From positions 1 through 64,000 of the forward strand of contig JBKQHO010000036.1 in the NCBI GenBank assembly GCA_052267165.1: a DNA stretch of 64,000 nt. The letters are read 5' to 3'. This DNA comes from CAWICD01 sp052267165 (GTDB lineage: Bacteria > Vulcanimicrobiota > Vulcanimicrobiia > Vulcanimicrobiales > Vulcanimicrobiaceae). Numbering within the stretch: position 1 is the first letter of the stretch; every line of letters begins with the position of its first letter. The notes under the pieces are model-generated. The model had not been told where the DNA came from. It did not search any database and worked only from the letters and a program-made list of their open reading frames with translations. Positions 21,806 through 30,240 of the stretch are shown one piece after another. The position numbers and the translations under genes are program-made.

Positions 21806-22383
21806 CGCTTGGTCATCGCGAGAAAATTCGCGAAGATGCGGTGGCCCTCGGGCGTCAGGACCGACTCGGGATGAAACTGCACGCCGTGAACGGGCAGCGT
21901 GCGGTGCGCGACGCCTTGCACGACCGCGTCCTCGCTGCTCGCGTTGGCGCGCAGCTCGGCGGGAAACGGCGAGTGGGAGACGCACAGCGAGTGATAGCGG
22001 GTCGCGGTGAACGGGCTCGGCAGGCCGGCGAAGACGCCGCTGCCGTCGTGGTCGATCTGGGACGTCTTGCCGTGCATGAGGCGCGGTGCATAGTCGACGA
22101 CGCCGCCGAAGTACTCGCCGATCGCTTGCAACCCCAGGCACACGCCCAGCACCGGCCGTCCGCTTTCGACCGACCAGCGAATCGCATCCATCGTCTTGCC
22201 GGCCTCGGCCGGCCGTCCTGGTCCGGGCCCGATGCAGACGCCGTCGTGCGCGGCGACCGCGGCCGCGTCCAGGCGCGGATCATCGTTGCGCACGACGTCG
22301 ACCTCCGCGCCGAGCGAGCCGAAGAGGTGCGCCAAGTTGTACGTGAACGAGTCGTAGTTGTCGACGAGCAGGATCGTGCTCAC
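21802..22383 (-). CDS. trpG: Anthranilate synthase glutamine amidotransferase component
   Basis: TrpG is the class I glutaminase that supplies ammonia to TrpE. From the GTG at 22383 it is 193 residues, the normal size. It shows LLVDNYDSFTYNLAHLFG, IGPGPGRP, the nucleophile loop GVCLGLQAIGE (Cys82) and QFHPESVLTPEG with the catalytic His and Glu. The GTG overlaps the trpE TGA. It might also serve PabB, but it sits in the trp operon. Confidence 0.95.
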   Translation of the reverse strand: MSTILLVDNYDSFTYNLAHLFGSLGAEVDVVRNDDPRLDAAAVAAHDGVCIGPGPGRPAEAGKTMDAIRWSVESGRPVLGVCLGLQAIGEYFGGVVDYAPRLMHGKTSQIDHDGSGVFAGLPSPFTATRYHSLCVSHSPFPAELRANASSEDAVVQGVAHRTLPVHGVQFHPESVLTPEGHRIFANFLAMTKR

Positions 22384-23708
22384 CAGTCGAGCCCCAATAC
22401 GTCGCGCACGATCTTGGTCTTGGCCAGGACCTCTTGGTACTCCGCGACCGGCTCGCTGTCGGCGACGATGCCGGCCGAGGCCTGCCAATACGCTTTGCCC
22501 CCCGCCGTCGCGACGCAGCGCAGCACGATGCACGAATCCATGTCGCCGTCGAAATCGAGGTGCGCGACCGAGCCCGCATAGAAGCCGCGCGCGACCGGCT
22601 CAAGCGTGTCGATCAGCTGCATCGCTCGAATCTTGGGCGTGCCGGTCACCGTGCCGGCCGGGAACGCCGCCGCGAACAGGTCGAGCGCGTCGCGATCGTC
22701 GCGCAGTTCGCCCACGACGTTGGAGACGATGTGCATCACGTGGCTGTAGCGCTCGATCACCATCAGCTCGTCGACGCGAACGCTTCCGATCTTCGAGACC
22801 GCGCCTAAGTCGTTGCGCCCCAGATCGACCAGCATCACGTGCTCGGCGCGTTCCTTCTCGTTGGAGAGCAGCTCTCCCGCGATGGCGTTGTCGCGTTCGG
22901 CCGACTCGCCGCGCGGACGCGTCCCCGCCAGCGGCCGCATGCGCGCCTTTGCGCCGTCCAGCCGGACGAGAAACTCCGGCGACGCGCCGAAGATCGCGCG
23001 CCCGTCGACTTCGATGAAGAACATGTAGGGCGACGGATTGCGCGTGCGGATCTGCCGGTAGAAGTCGAACGGCGTGCCGTCGAGCTCGCACGAATAGCGA
23101 ATGCCCAGCTGCAGCTGGTAGACGTCGCCTTCGTAGATCGCGTGCTTCGCGGCGGCGACCCGCGTCAGGAACTCGTCCTGGGAAAGCGAGGCGTGGACCT
23201 CGCCGCGGGCCCGCACGTTACCGGGAATCGTCGGGCGCACGCCGAGCAGCTGCGCGATGTACCGGTCGAGGCGCTGCTCGACGTCCTCGCGCTCGCGCTC
23301 GTCGCGCACGAAACCGATCAGCGAGAGCTTGTGCGTGAAGTGGTCGAAGACGACCCACGTTCCCGGCACGACCACGTACGCGTCGGCGAAGCGGACGTCG
23401 GCCGGCGGCTTGGGCCCGATCCGCTCGAGCACGCGGGCCGCGTCGTAGGCGAACGCACAGACCGCGCCGCCCGCGAAGGGCAGCTCGGCGCGCTCGACGC
23501 GATATTTTCCCACGATCTCGCGAATGCGCTCGAGCATGCGCGGATCGTCGTCGATGACGACGCTTTCCAGGTAGTCGAGACCCAAGAATGAGTAGCGCGA
23601 GATGCGGTCGGTCCCTTCGACCGACTCGAGCAAACACGAACGCCCCGGCGTGGCCAGGGCGAGGTATGCAGAGATCGGCGTCAGCGCATCCGCAACGAAC
23701 TCACGCAC
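22380..23708 (-). CDS. trpE: Anthranilate synthase component I
   Basis: TrpE converts chorismate to anthranilate and heads the operon. The 442-residue sequence has LLESVEGTDRISRYSFLG with the tryptophan-feedback ESxxxxxxxxRYS element, PSPYMFFIEVDGRAIFGASPE, RPLAGTRPRG, ERAEHVMLVDLGRNDLG, and PAGTVTGTPKIRAMQLID, the conserved chorismate-binding core. It starts at GTG 23708, 99 bases after rplQ; upstream non-ATG starts (CTG/ATT) would add a few residues. It is somewhat short for TrpE because the N-terminal domain is compact, but all catalytic motifs are present. No leader peptide with Trp codons is apparent. Confidence 0.94.
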   Translation of the reverse strand: MREFVADALTPISAYLALATPGRSCLLESVEGTDRISRYSFLGLDYLESVVIDDDPRMLERIREIVGKYRVERAELPFAGGAVCAFAYDAARVLERIGPKPPADVRFADAYVVVPGTWVVFDHFTHKLSLIGFVRDEREREDVEQRLDRYIAQLLGVRPTIPGNVRARGEVHASLSQDEFLTRVAAAKHAIYEGDVYQLQLGIRYSCELDGTPFDFYRQIRTRNPSPYMFFIEVDGRAIFGASPEFLVRLDGAKARMRPLAGTRPRGESAERDNAIAGELLSNEKERAEHVMLVDLGRNDLGAVSKIGSVRVDELMVIERYSHVMHIVSNVVGELRDDRDALDLFAAAFPAGTVTGTPKIRAMQLIDTLEPVARGFYAGSVAHLDFDGDMDSCIVLRCVATAGGKAYWQASAGIVADSEPVAEYQEVLAKTKIVRDVLGLDW

Positions 23709-23786
23709 GACGGCGGTGAGTTGCAGCGGCTCCGTACTCGAGTCAGACTGCGTAAGAATTGAAGCGTTTCTCCCGCCGCGCCGGGG

Positions 23787-23811
23787 CTAGTGGCCTGTTA
23801 CAGGCCACTAG
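23787..23811 (-). terminator. Perfect hairpin at the rplQ-trpE junction
   Basis: The arms CTAGTGGCCTG (23787-23797) and CAGGCCACTAG (23801-23811) form a perfect 11-bp stem with a 3-base loop. The stem includes the rplQ stop codon. No T-tract follows in the transcript direction (CCCCGGCGCGG), so it is not a standard intrinsic terminator. It may slow or process the transcript between the ribosomal and trp genes or protect the upstream 3' end. Confidence 0.45.
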
Positions 23812-24161
23812 TGGACGAGCTCGAGCAGCGACATCTCCGCGGCGTCGCCTTGACGGACGCGGGTCTTGATGATGCGCGTGTAGCCGCCGGACTTCGTCTT
23901 GAGAGCGGGCGCGATCTGATCGCACAGCTTCTTGGTGACGGCGGGCTCGAGCAGATAGGCCGCGACCAGACGGCGCGAGTGCAAGTCCCCGCGGCGCGCC
24001 TGGGTGATGAGACGATCGACGACCTTCGAGACTTCCTTGGCCTTGGTGGAAGTCGTTTCGATCTTCTCGTGCTTGAAGAACGACGTCGCCAGACTGCGCA
24101 GGAGCGCCTTGCGGTGGCCGTCGGTTCGGGAAAGGCGCTTCTGCGCGATCTGGTGCGGCAT
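23808..24161 (-). CDS. rplQ: 50S ribosomal protein L17
   Basis: The 117-residue protein has the N-terminal L17 core LSRTDGHRKALLRSLATSFF and the C-terminal GGYTRIIKTRVRQGDAAEMSLLELV. L17 lies near the exit tunnel in domain III of 23S. It follows rpoA by nine bases and is the last gene of the alpha operon. Unusually, trpE comes directly after it. Confidence 0.97.
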   Translation of the reverse strand: MPHQIAQKRLSRTDGHRKALLRSLATSFFKHEKIETTSTKAKEVSKVVDRLITQARRGDLHSRRLVAAYLLEPAVTKKLCDQIAPALKTKSGGYTRIIKTRVRQGDAAEMSLLELVH

Positions 24162-24170
24162 GATTGGTTC

Positions 24171-25100
24171 CTAGTTGGGTTGACGAAGCGCGAGACCGCG
24201 CTCCTCGAGGACCTGCTTGATCTCGTCGAGCGACTTCTTGCCGAAGTTGCGCATCTTGATGATCTCGTCCTCGGTCATGTCGAGCAGCTCGGAGACCTTC
24301 GAGATCCCGGCGCGCTTGAGGCAGTTGAACGAGCGGACCGAGAGGTTGAGCGTCTCGACCGGAATATCCCACTCGCTGGCCGGCGCAGCCGCCGGCGGCT
24401 TCTCTTCCTGGGTGAAGTTCACGAAGAGGTCGAGCTGCTCTTGGAGGATCTGCGCCGCCGTCGAGAGCGCGTCGTCCGGCGTGATCGAGCCGTTCGTCTC
24501 GATCTCGATCGTGAGCCGGTCGAAATCGACCGACTGGCCGACGCGGGTGTCGTCGACGGTAAAGTTGACCTTGCGGATTGGTGAGAAGATCGAGTCCAGC
24601 GGAATCAGCCCGATCATGTGCTCGACGTTCTTCTGCCGGTCGGCGGTCACGTAGCCGCGCGACTTCTCGACGCCGATCTCCATCTGGAGCCGGCCCGTCT
24701 TCGAGGTCAGCGTGGCGATGTGATAACCCGGCTGCAGAATCTCGACGTCGGAATCCGGCGTGATGTCGGAGGCGGTCACTTCCTTGGCGCCGGTGACGCT
24801 GAGGGCGAGCACCTTCGGCTCGTCGGTGTCGAGCTTGATCGGCAAGCCCTTGAGGTTGAGCAGCAGGTTCGTCGTGTCTTCCACGACGCCCGGAATCGTC
24901 GAGAACTCGTGCAGCACGCCGTCGATCTTGACGTAGGTGACGGCCGCGCCCGGGATCGACGAGAGGAGCACGCGGCGCAGTGAATTGCCCAACGTAATCC
25001 CGAAGCCGCGCTCGAGCGGTTCGATCACGAACTTCGCGTAATTGTCGCGCCGCTCGCGGACTTCGATGGACGCGCCCTGAGGCGCTTCGATGACGGTCAT
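24171..25100 (-). CDS. rpoA: DNA-directed RNA polymerase subunit alpha
   Basis: The 309-residue alpha subunit has an N-terminal dimerisation domain (RGFGITLGNSLRRVLLSS, residues about 31-48) that nucleates core enzyme assembly. The flexible linker near residue 232-242 (EEKPPAAAPAS) is followed by a C-terminal domain with LSVRSFNCLKRAGISKVSEL and MRNFGKKSLDEI, which binds UP elements and activators. The start is ATG at 25100. A 231-bp gap separates it from rpsD upstream, longer than elsewhere in the cluster. Confidence 0.97.
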   Translation of the reverse strand: MTVIEAPQGASIEVRERRDNYAKFVIEPLERGFGITLGNSLRRVLLSSIPGAAVTYVKIDGVLHEFSTIPGVVEDTTNLLLNLKGLPIKLDTDEPKVLALSVTGAKEVTASDITPDSDVEILQPGYHIATLTSKTGRLQMEIGVEKSRGYVTADRQKNVEHMIGLIPLDSIFSPIRKVNFTVDDTRVGQSVDFDRLTIEIETNGSITPDDALSTAAQILQEQLDLFVNFTQEEKPPAAAPASEWDIPVETLNLSVRSFNCLKRAGISKVSELLDMTEDEIIKMRNFGKKSLDEIKQVLEERGLALRQPN

Positions 25101-25331
25101 TCTTTGCTGTGTCCTTTGCTGCTTACGTTATCCGCCGTCCGCCCCGCGGCCCGACGATCGTACGCCTAGTAGCGTTTGGTTTATTGCGATGCTGATTATG
25201 GTGTGACTGCTGAGTTTTGATTGCGCGGAGCTAACAAGAGTTTCGAATTCCAGATGCCAGCTCTGCGCCGATACGCGGGGCCTGGATTTCGGTCGCCGGC
25301 GACGACGTCCGGCGGGCCGAAAGCGGGGACC

Positions 25332-25991
25332 CTACCGCGAGTAGTATTCGACGATGAGTTGCTCGTCTACCGGCGCATCGATCTGCTCGCGGCCGGGGAG
25401 CTGGGTGACCTTCACCGTGAGCTCCTGGTCGTTCCACTCGAGCCACTCGGGGTGCGCGCGGTTGCGCGCGTATTCCAAGTTCGACTGGATCAGCGGCGAC
25501 TTCTGCGAGCGCTCGCCGATCGAAACGACGTCGCCGGGCTTGACCAGGAACGAGGGGATGTTGACGATCCGCCCGTTGACCCGGAAGTGCCGGTGGGTGA
25601 CGAGCTGACGCGCCTGAGCGCGGCTGTTCGCCAGGTTCATGCGATAGACGACGTTGTCGAGCCGGCGTTCCAGGAGCTGCAGGAACGTCTTGCCGGTCTG
25701 ACCCGGGACGCGCGCGGCTTCGCGGAAGTAGTTCTTGAACTGCGTCTCGATGACGCCGTAGTAGCGGCGCATCTTCTGCTTCTCGCGCAGCTGGCGGCCG
25801 TATTCCGAGACCTTCTGACGGCTCGGCTTGCCCTGCGTCTTCTGGCCGGGCGCGGTGCCGCGGCGCTCGACGGCGCACTTTTTCGACAGGCAGCGCTCGC
25901 CCTTGAGAAAGAGCTTGATCTTCTCGCCGGTCTTGCTGGTCGCCGTTTCGCGGCGGCAGAGCCGGCAGACCGGACCCGTGTAGCGTGACAT
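25332..25991 (-). CDS. rpsD: 30S ribosomal protein S4 (zinc-binding type)
   Basis: S4 nucleates assembly of the 16S 5' domain and in many bacteria represses the alpha operon. The 219-residue sequence has an N-terminal Cys cluster (Cys9, Cys12, Cys34, Cys39) that should bind zinc. It is followed by LLERRLDNVVYRMNLA and the S4 RNA-binding domain VTHRHFRVNGRIVNIPSF. It ends with the usual VEYYSR. It lies 11 bases downstream of rpsK. Confidence 0.97.
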   Translation of the reverse strand: MSRYTGPVCRLCRRETATSKTGEKIKLFLKGERCLSKKCAVERRGTAPGQKTQGKPSRQKVSEYGRQLREKQKMRRYYGVIETQFKNYFREAARVPGQTGKTFLQLLERRLDNVVYRMNLANSRAQARQLVTHRHFRVNGRIVNIPSFLVKPGDVVSIGERSQKSPLIQSNLEYARNRAHPEWLEWNDQELTVKVTQLPGREQIDAPVDEQLIVEYYSR

Positions 25992-26002
25992 GCTTCTCTA
26001 CC

Positions 26003-26398
26003 TTACACTCTGCGGCGCTTGGGCGGGCGGCAGCCGTTGTGCGGGATCGGCGTGACGTCCTTGATCAGGGTGATCTCCAGGCCCGCGGCCTGCAACGAGC
26101 GGATCGCGGCCTCGCGGCCGGCCCCCGGCCCCTTGACGTACACTTCCGCCGTCTTCATCCCGTGATCCATCGCCTTGCGCGCGACCGCCTCTGCGGCGAC
26201 CTGCGCGGCGAACGGCGTCGATTTCTTCGAGCCCTTGAACCCGAGATTTCCGGCCGAGGCCCAGGCGATGACGCTCCCCTGATTGTCGGAGATCGTCACG
26301 ATCGTATTGTTGAACGAGGAGTGGATGTGGGCGACCCCGGAGGCGACGTTCTTGAACTCGCGCTTCTTCCGGGTCTTGGTTTGCTTCTTGGCAGCCAA
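26003..26398 (-). CDS. rpsK: 30S ribosomal protein S11
   Basis: The 131-residue S11 contributes to the platform near the E site. It has GVAHIHSSFNNTIVTISDNQ near the N-terminus, GSRKSTPFAAQ-like GSKKSTPFAAQ, VKGPGAGREAAIRSLQAAG and a C-terminal PHNGCRPPKRRRV. It normally sits immediately after rpsM; here 3.86 kb of other genes intervene, and it has its own upstream promoter at 26560-26589. Confidence 0.97.
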   Translation of the reverse strand: MAAKKQTKTRKKREFKNVASGVAHIHSSFNNTIVTISDNQGSVIAWASAGNLGFKGSKKSTPFAAQVAAEAVARKAMDHGMKTAEVYVKGPGAGREAAIRSLQAAGLEITLIKDVTPIPHNGCRPPKRRRV

Positions 26399-26531
26399 TC
26401 GAACTCCAGTGTCTTTTGTCTTGCCCCGCGTTGCGAACCCGGGGTGTCGTCGCCTCGACCGGCAGCGCTGCCGGGCGCTCCGATCTCTTCTTCATGGACG
26501 TGCGGCGAGAACGTCCGCGCGCGGCGCGCGC

Positions 26532-26552
26532 AAAAACGGCTGAATGCAGCCG
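26532..26552 (-). terminator. Terminator-like hairpin at the start of the rpsK leader
   Basis: In the transcript direction CGGCTG-CATT-CAGCCG is followed by TTTTT (26552-26532). This is a compact intrinsic-terminator shape, and it lies within the first bases downstream of the predicted start site of the rpsK promoter. It could attenuate the alpha operon, or be a decoy that matters only for read-through from upstream. Confidence 0.5.
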
Positions 26553-26559
26553 ACGAGAG

Positions 26560-26589
26560 AGTATACCCGATGTCGGTCGAGAGGGTCAA
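26560..26589 (-). promoter_or_regulatory. Promoter for rpsK-rpsD-rpoA-rplQ
   Basis: TTGACC (26589-26584), an 18-base spacer and TATACT (26565-26560) form a strong sigma-70-like promoter reading leftwards, with a predicted start near 26553, about 155 bases before rpsK. It would restore transcription of the alpha operon part that the inserted cassette separates from rpsM. Confidence 0.75.
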
Positions 26590-26658
26590 GCGCGACCGGT
26601 TCCGCGAGGGGTCGAGGGTGGTTGGCCCGCGCGCGGCCCGGGTACCAGCGACCCTACG

Positions 26659-27024
26659 ATGATGAAGCGGAACCTCGTATCGCACACGCTGTTCGGTCGA
26701 ACGCTGGCTGCAACGGCAATCGGGGTAGCCCTCGGCGTCCCGCTGGGGGCGCTGGCCGGCAAAAGCGCCGGCTATGAAGGCACGGTCGTCCACATTTCGA
26801 CGGACAACATCGAGGTCAAAGGCTCCGACGGTGAGACGCTGAGCTTTCTGATCGTGCCGCGCTTCCGCAAGGTCTTGCACGCCGACGGCAAGACGACGGC
26901 ACGGACGAACGAGATCAGGTCCGGTGACCGCGTCCGGGTCGTCTACGACCAGGGCGCGCTGGGCGCGCGCCACGCCGACGAGATCGTCGACGAGACGGCG
27001 CCGTACAAGCCGCTCAAGTCGTAG
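26659..27024 (+). CDS. Small exported protein, unknown function
   Basis: The 121-residue product has an N-terminal signal or anchor (TLFGRTLAATAIGVALGVPL) and an all-beta mature part with YEGTVVHISTDNIEVKGSDG and GDRVRVVYDQGA. The pattern resembles OB-like DUF5666-type domains that read as short beta barrels. The frame is open further upstream, but the ATG at 26659 begins the signal peptide. It is the first gene of the cassette that interrupts the ribosomal operon, read opposite to it. Confidence 0.6.
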   Translation: MMKRNLVSHTLFGRTLAATAIGVALGVPLGALAGKSAGYEGTVVHISTDNIEVKGSDGETLSFLIVPRFRKVLHADGKTTARTNEIRSGDRVRVVYDQGALGARHADEIVDETAPYKPLKS

Positions 27025-27160
27025 CGAACTGGGAAACGACGCTGAATTAGTGTGACCGGAAGCGCCGCCGGCAGCGCTCCAGGCGTTGCTCAGCGTGCGC
27101 AGCCGCACGACTTCTTCTCTCGCCTAATGAGGCTTACGACCCCCGTACGATTCGTCGGTT

Positions 27161-28033
27161 ATGGGGAACCGGGGCTTCAATCGTTTTCGTGGGGGCGCGC
27201 CGCTCGCAGCCTGCGCTGTCGCCGCCCTAACGGTGCTTCCCGCCCTGACCGCCCCTGCCGGCGCCGACCCGCTCAGCCGCGTCCGCGATGGTGCGGTAAT
27301 TGTCGTGGCGCGCGGAGCGCAGGACGACGGCATCGGTGCCGGTTCGGTCGTCGCCGTCACGGGCAACGAGGTCCGGGTGATCACTGCCAAACACGTCGCG
27401 ACCTTCGGCACGCTCACGGTCCGTTTCGACGGCGGCGCGGAGGCGCAGGCGAAGATCGTCAAGCTCGTTCCCGGCCAAGATCTCGCCCTGATCGACGCCA
27501 GCGTCGACCCGGCCCTCGCCTCCGGCTTGCGCGTCGCGCCGGTCGGCCGGCCGCGCGCGGGCGAGCCGATCCATGTCTGGGGCAGCGGTCTCGATGGCCC
27601 GGCCCTCGAGCCCGGCGCCGTGGAGTCGCTGGGCGGCGAATTGCCCGACGGCGCGGCGCGCAGCCGCTACGCCATCGCTTGCCGGCTCTGCCACGAGGGC
27701 GACTCGGGCGGCGGCGTCTTCACCAGCGACGGAACCCTCGTCGGGGTCTTCATCGGCTATTTCACGCTCGACGACGGCCGCATGTCGATCGCCGAGCTGC
27801 CCGTCGACGAGGCCACGATCGCTTCGGCCGGCAGCTCGCAGGCCGCGCCCTCGGCTTTGAATATCGCGCGGTCGAACACGTCGACGACGCCGGCGATGGC
27901 GCCAGCGTCCGGCTTCACGCCCTCGACCAGCGCCCGGCGCAGCGTCTCCTCGAGCAAGACGAGCAAAGCGAAGGCGAGCTCCTTAGGCCGCGGCACGCCG
28001 GTCGTCATGGCGCTCCCCAACCCTTCGAGGTAA
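27161..28033 (+). CDS. Secreted trypsin-like serine protease
   Basis: A signal sequence (AACAVAALTVLPALTAPAGA) precedes a chymotrypsin fold with a complete catalytic triad: His78 in ITAKHV, Asp107 in GQDLALID, and Ser182 in HEGDSGGGVF. The domain looks complete by about residue 222 (27830). After that the frame runs another 65 residues through a Ser/Ala/Thr-rich stretch that is antisense to the TetR gene, so the real C-terminus may be adventitious. There is no PDZ domain, which makes it unlike DegP/HtrA. Substrates are unknown. Confidence 0.75.
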   Translation: MGNRGFNRFRGGAPLAACAVAALTVLPALTAPAGADPLSRVRDGAVIVVARGAQDDGIGAGSVVAVTGNEVRVITAKHVATFGTLTVRFDGGAEAQAKIVKLVPGQDLALIDASVDPALASGLRVAPVGRPRAGEPIHVWGSGLDGPALEPGAVESLGGELPDGAARSRYAIACRLCHEGDSGGGVFTSDGTLVGVFIGYFTLDDGRMSIAELPVDEATIASAGSSQAAPSALNIARSNTSTTPAMAPASGFTPSTSARRSVSSSKTSKAKASSLGRGTPVVMALPNPSR

Positions 28034-28581
28034 GAGGCCAGAGCTTCAACCGTTTGAGCGCGGTTACGGCGGCGCAGATCTTGTAATTCGGAGTCGGTCT
28101 CCCGCTGAGTGAGCCAGGCCCGCATGAGGCCGCGCCGCTCGTACGGCGCGCTGAGCACCGCGGTGACCCAGGCTCGCACCCGGGCACGCTCCTCGTTCAG
28201 CGAAGCGTAGGGCGGCTCGAACGACGGACGGGTCCGGGCCCAAGCCTCGCGAGCGCGCTCGATCGCCGCGCGCAGCGCCGCCTTCTTGTCGGTGAAGTAG
28301 CGGTAGAACGTGCCGTGCGCCAGGCCGGCGCCCGTCGCGATCGCACCTGCCGTCACGCCGGCGTACTCGCGCTCGTCGAGCAGCCGCTCGAGCGCCGCCA
28401 GGAGCCGTTCGCGCGTCTCCTCCGGAGTGCGGCGCGGCCGGGCCACGGATGCACCGTCGCCGCCGGCCCGGCCGAGGTACGTCCATTTCCCCCGGACCTT
28501 CCCGGTGGCCGGATCCCGGTAGGTATCGACCCGGTAGCGGTAGGCGCGCTGCCCGACGCGCTTGATGACTTCATGCGCCAC
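27757..28581 (-). CDS. TetR/AcrR-family transcriptional repressor
   Basis: The 274-residue regulator has an unusual N-terminal extension (about residues 1-48, containing RVGQRAYRYRV and KWTYLGR), then a TetR HTH: LLDEREYAGVTAGAIATGAG and LAHGTFYRYFTDKKAAL. The C-terminal ligand-binding half is all-helical. The GTG start at 28581 faces the efflux-pump gene divergently, which fits a local repressor of that pump. Its last 92 codons overlap the protease gene on the other strand; the helical domain seems to end near 27860, so the last 30 or so residues may be read-through. Confidence 0.85.
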   Translation of the reverse strand: MAHEVIKRVGQRAYRYRVDTYRDPATGKVRGKWTYLGRAGGDGASVARPRRTPEETRERLLAALERLLDEREYAGVTAGAIATGAGLAHGTFYRYFTDKKAALRAAIERAREAWARTRPSFEPPYASLNEERARVRAWVTAVLSAPYERRGLMRAWLTQRETDSELQDLRRRNRAQTVEALASYLEGLGSAMTTGVPRPKELAFALLVLLEETLRRALVEGVKPDAGAIAGVVDVFDRAIFKAEGAACELPAEAIVASSTGSSAIDMRPSSSVK

Positions 28582-28583
28582 TG

Positions 28584-28636
28584 TTGGTTTCGCCTCGGTG
28601 TTTGGTATACTGACTTCGATGTCATTTTGGTATACC
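28584..28636 (+). promoter_or_regulatory. Promoter/operator between tetR and the efflux gene
   Basis: TTGGTT (28584-28589) and TATACT (28606-28611), spaced by 16 bases, make a plausible promoter for the efflux gene. TTTGGTATAC occurs twice (28601-28610 and 28626-28635), 25 bases apart, flanking the inverted repeat TGAC-TTCGAT-GTCA (28611-28624). Such symmetry over the -10 region is what a TetR operator would look like. The assignment is inferred. Confidence 0.5.
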
Positions 28637-28668
28637 CTCTACACGAGACGAAAGCCGGCCGCCCGATC

Positions 28669-30240
28669 ATGGCGTCCCTAGCGACCGCGCCAGGCCGAGC
28701 GCCAGTGGTGGCGCGCGCCGTGGCGCGGCCCGAGCCGCCGATCGGCATGATCACCTTGACGGTGATGCTGGGCGTGATCATGGCGATCATCGACAGTTCG
28801 ATCGTCAACGTCGCGCTCAACGACATGGCGGGCAACGTCGGCGCCTCGGTCGACGAGATCTCGTGGGTCGCGACGGGGTACATCCTGGCCAACGTGGTCA
28901 TCATGCCGCTCAACGGCTGGCTGACTGCGACGTTCGGCCGCAAGCGCTACTACGCGGGCTCGCTCGTCATCTTCACGCTCTCATCGCTGATGTGCGGCTT
29001 GTCGCACAGCATCACGACGCTCGTCTTCTGGCGCATCGTGCAAGGCATCGGAGGCGGGGCGCTGCAGCCGACGGCGCAGGCGATCTTGTTCGAGTCGTAT
29101 CCGCCCGAACGGCGCGGCGCGGCGATGGCGATCTTCGGTTTGGGCGCGATGGTCGGGCCGGCGGTCGGCCCGACGCTCGGCGGCGCGATCGTCGACAACT
29201 ACTCGTGGCCGCTCATCTTCTTCATCAACATCCCGATCGGAATCATCGCTTTTCTGATGACGTTGACGTACATCCGCGATCAGTCGTATGTGACCAAGCC
29301 CGAGCGCGGCATGGACTGGGCGGGCCTCGGCATCATGGTGATGGGGATCGCTTCGCTGCAGTACGTGCTCGAACGCGGCCAGCGCGAGGACTGGTTCGAC
29401 TCGTCGACGATCGTGTTGCTGACCGTCGTGGCCGTCGTCGGGCTGACGTGGTTCGTGGTCCGCGAAGTACGCGATCCGCACCCGTTCGTCAACTTGCGCG
29501 TCTTTCGCTCGCGCGCGTTCGCGGCCGGGAACGTCATCGGCGTCATCAGCGGGTTCGGGCTCTTCGGGCTCAACCTCGTGCTGCCGCTCTTCTTCCAAAA
29601 CGTGCTCGGGTTCGACGCCTGGCATACCGGCTTGGCCCTCTTGCCGGGCGCCATCGCGACCGCGGTCAGCATGCCGATCGCGGGACGCTTGGTCAACATC
29701 GTCGACGCGCGCATCTCGATCGCATTTGGCCTGGGCCTCTTCGCCGTCGGCTCCTGGCAGATGGGCGGCCTCAACCAAACCGCGGGCTACTGGGACATCT
29801 TCTGGCCGCGAACCTTGCAAGGTTTCGCGCTCGGCTTTCTCTTCGTACCGCTGACGACGGCCACGCTGGCCGGCATCCCGCGCGCCGAGATGGCCAGCGC
29901 GACCGGTCTCTACACCCTCGTGCGTCAGCTCGGGGGAAGCCTCGGCATCGCGATCCTCGAGCTGATCCAGACGCGCCGTGAGGACTTCGTGCAGCAGACG
30001 CTCGCGGCCGGCATCACGCTCTCCAATCCGAACGTCGCCAACATGCTCAACGGCTCGAGCAATCAGACCCAGACGCTCGTGCAGATCTCGAACATGGTCA
30101 ACCAGAATGCGACGACGATCGCCTACGATTACACGTTCCGCATCTGCGCGATCGTGTTCGCGCTCGCGATTCCGTCGGTCTTCCTTCTACGAAGCGCAAA
30201 AGCGACGGCCAGCCGCGAAGCTGCCGTCGCCCTCGAATAA
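28669..30240 (+). CDS. DHA2-family (EmrB/QacA) multidrug efflux MFS transporter
   Basis: The 523-residue inner-membrane protein has 14 predicted helices. It has the DHA2 opening ITLTVMLGVIMAIIDSSIVN, then EISWVATGYILANVVIMPL, GWLTATFGRKRYY (motif A), RIVQGIGGGALQPT, and GPTLGGAIVDNYSWPLIFFINIPIG (motif C) in two parts. These are proton-driven drug exporters. The ATG at 28669 starts just before a short cytosolic tail. The gene diverges from tetR and converges on rpsM with a 14-bp gap. Confidence 0.92.
   Translation: MASLATAPGRAPVVARAVARPEPPIGMITLTVMLGVIMAIIDSSIVNVALNDMAGNVGASVDEISWVATGYILANVVIMPLNGWLTATFGRKRYYAGSLVIFTLSSLMCGLSHSITTLVFWRIVQGIGGGALQPTAQAILFESYPPERRGAAMAIFGLGAMVGPAVGPTLGGAIVDNYSWPLIFFINIPIGIIAFLMTLTYIRDQSYVTKPERGMDWAGLGIMVMGIASLQYVLERGQREDWFDSSTIVLLTVVAVVGLTWFVVREVRDPHPFVNLRVFRSRAFAAGNVIGVISGFGLFGLNLVLPLFFQNVLGFDAWHTGLALLPGAIATAVSMPIAGRLVNIVDARISIAFGLGLFAVGSWQMGGLNQTAGYWDIFWPRTLQGFALGFLFVPLTTATLAGIPRAEMASATGLYTLVRQLGGSLGIAILELIQTRREDFVQQTLAAGITLSNPNVANMLNGSSNQTQTLVQISNMVNQNATTIAYDYTFRICAIVFALAIPSVFLLRSAKATASREAAVALE

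Noticed and set aside
25101..25331. Separate rpoA promoter in the rpsD-rpoA gap
   Set aside because: A CATAAT box exists on the minus strand but no acceptable -35 lies 16-18 bases upstream.
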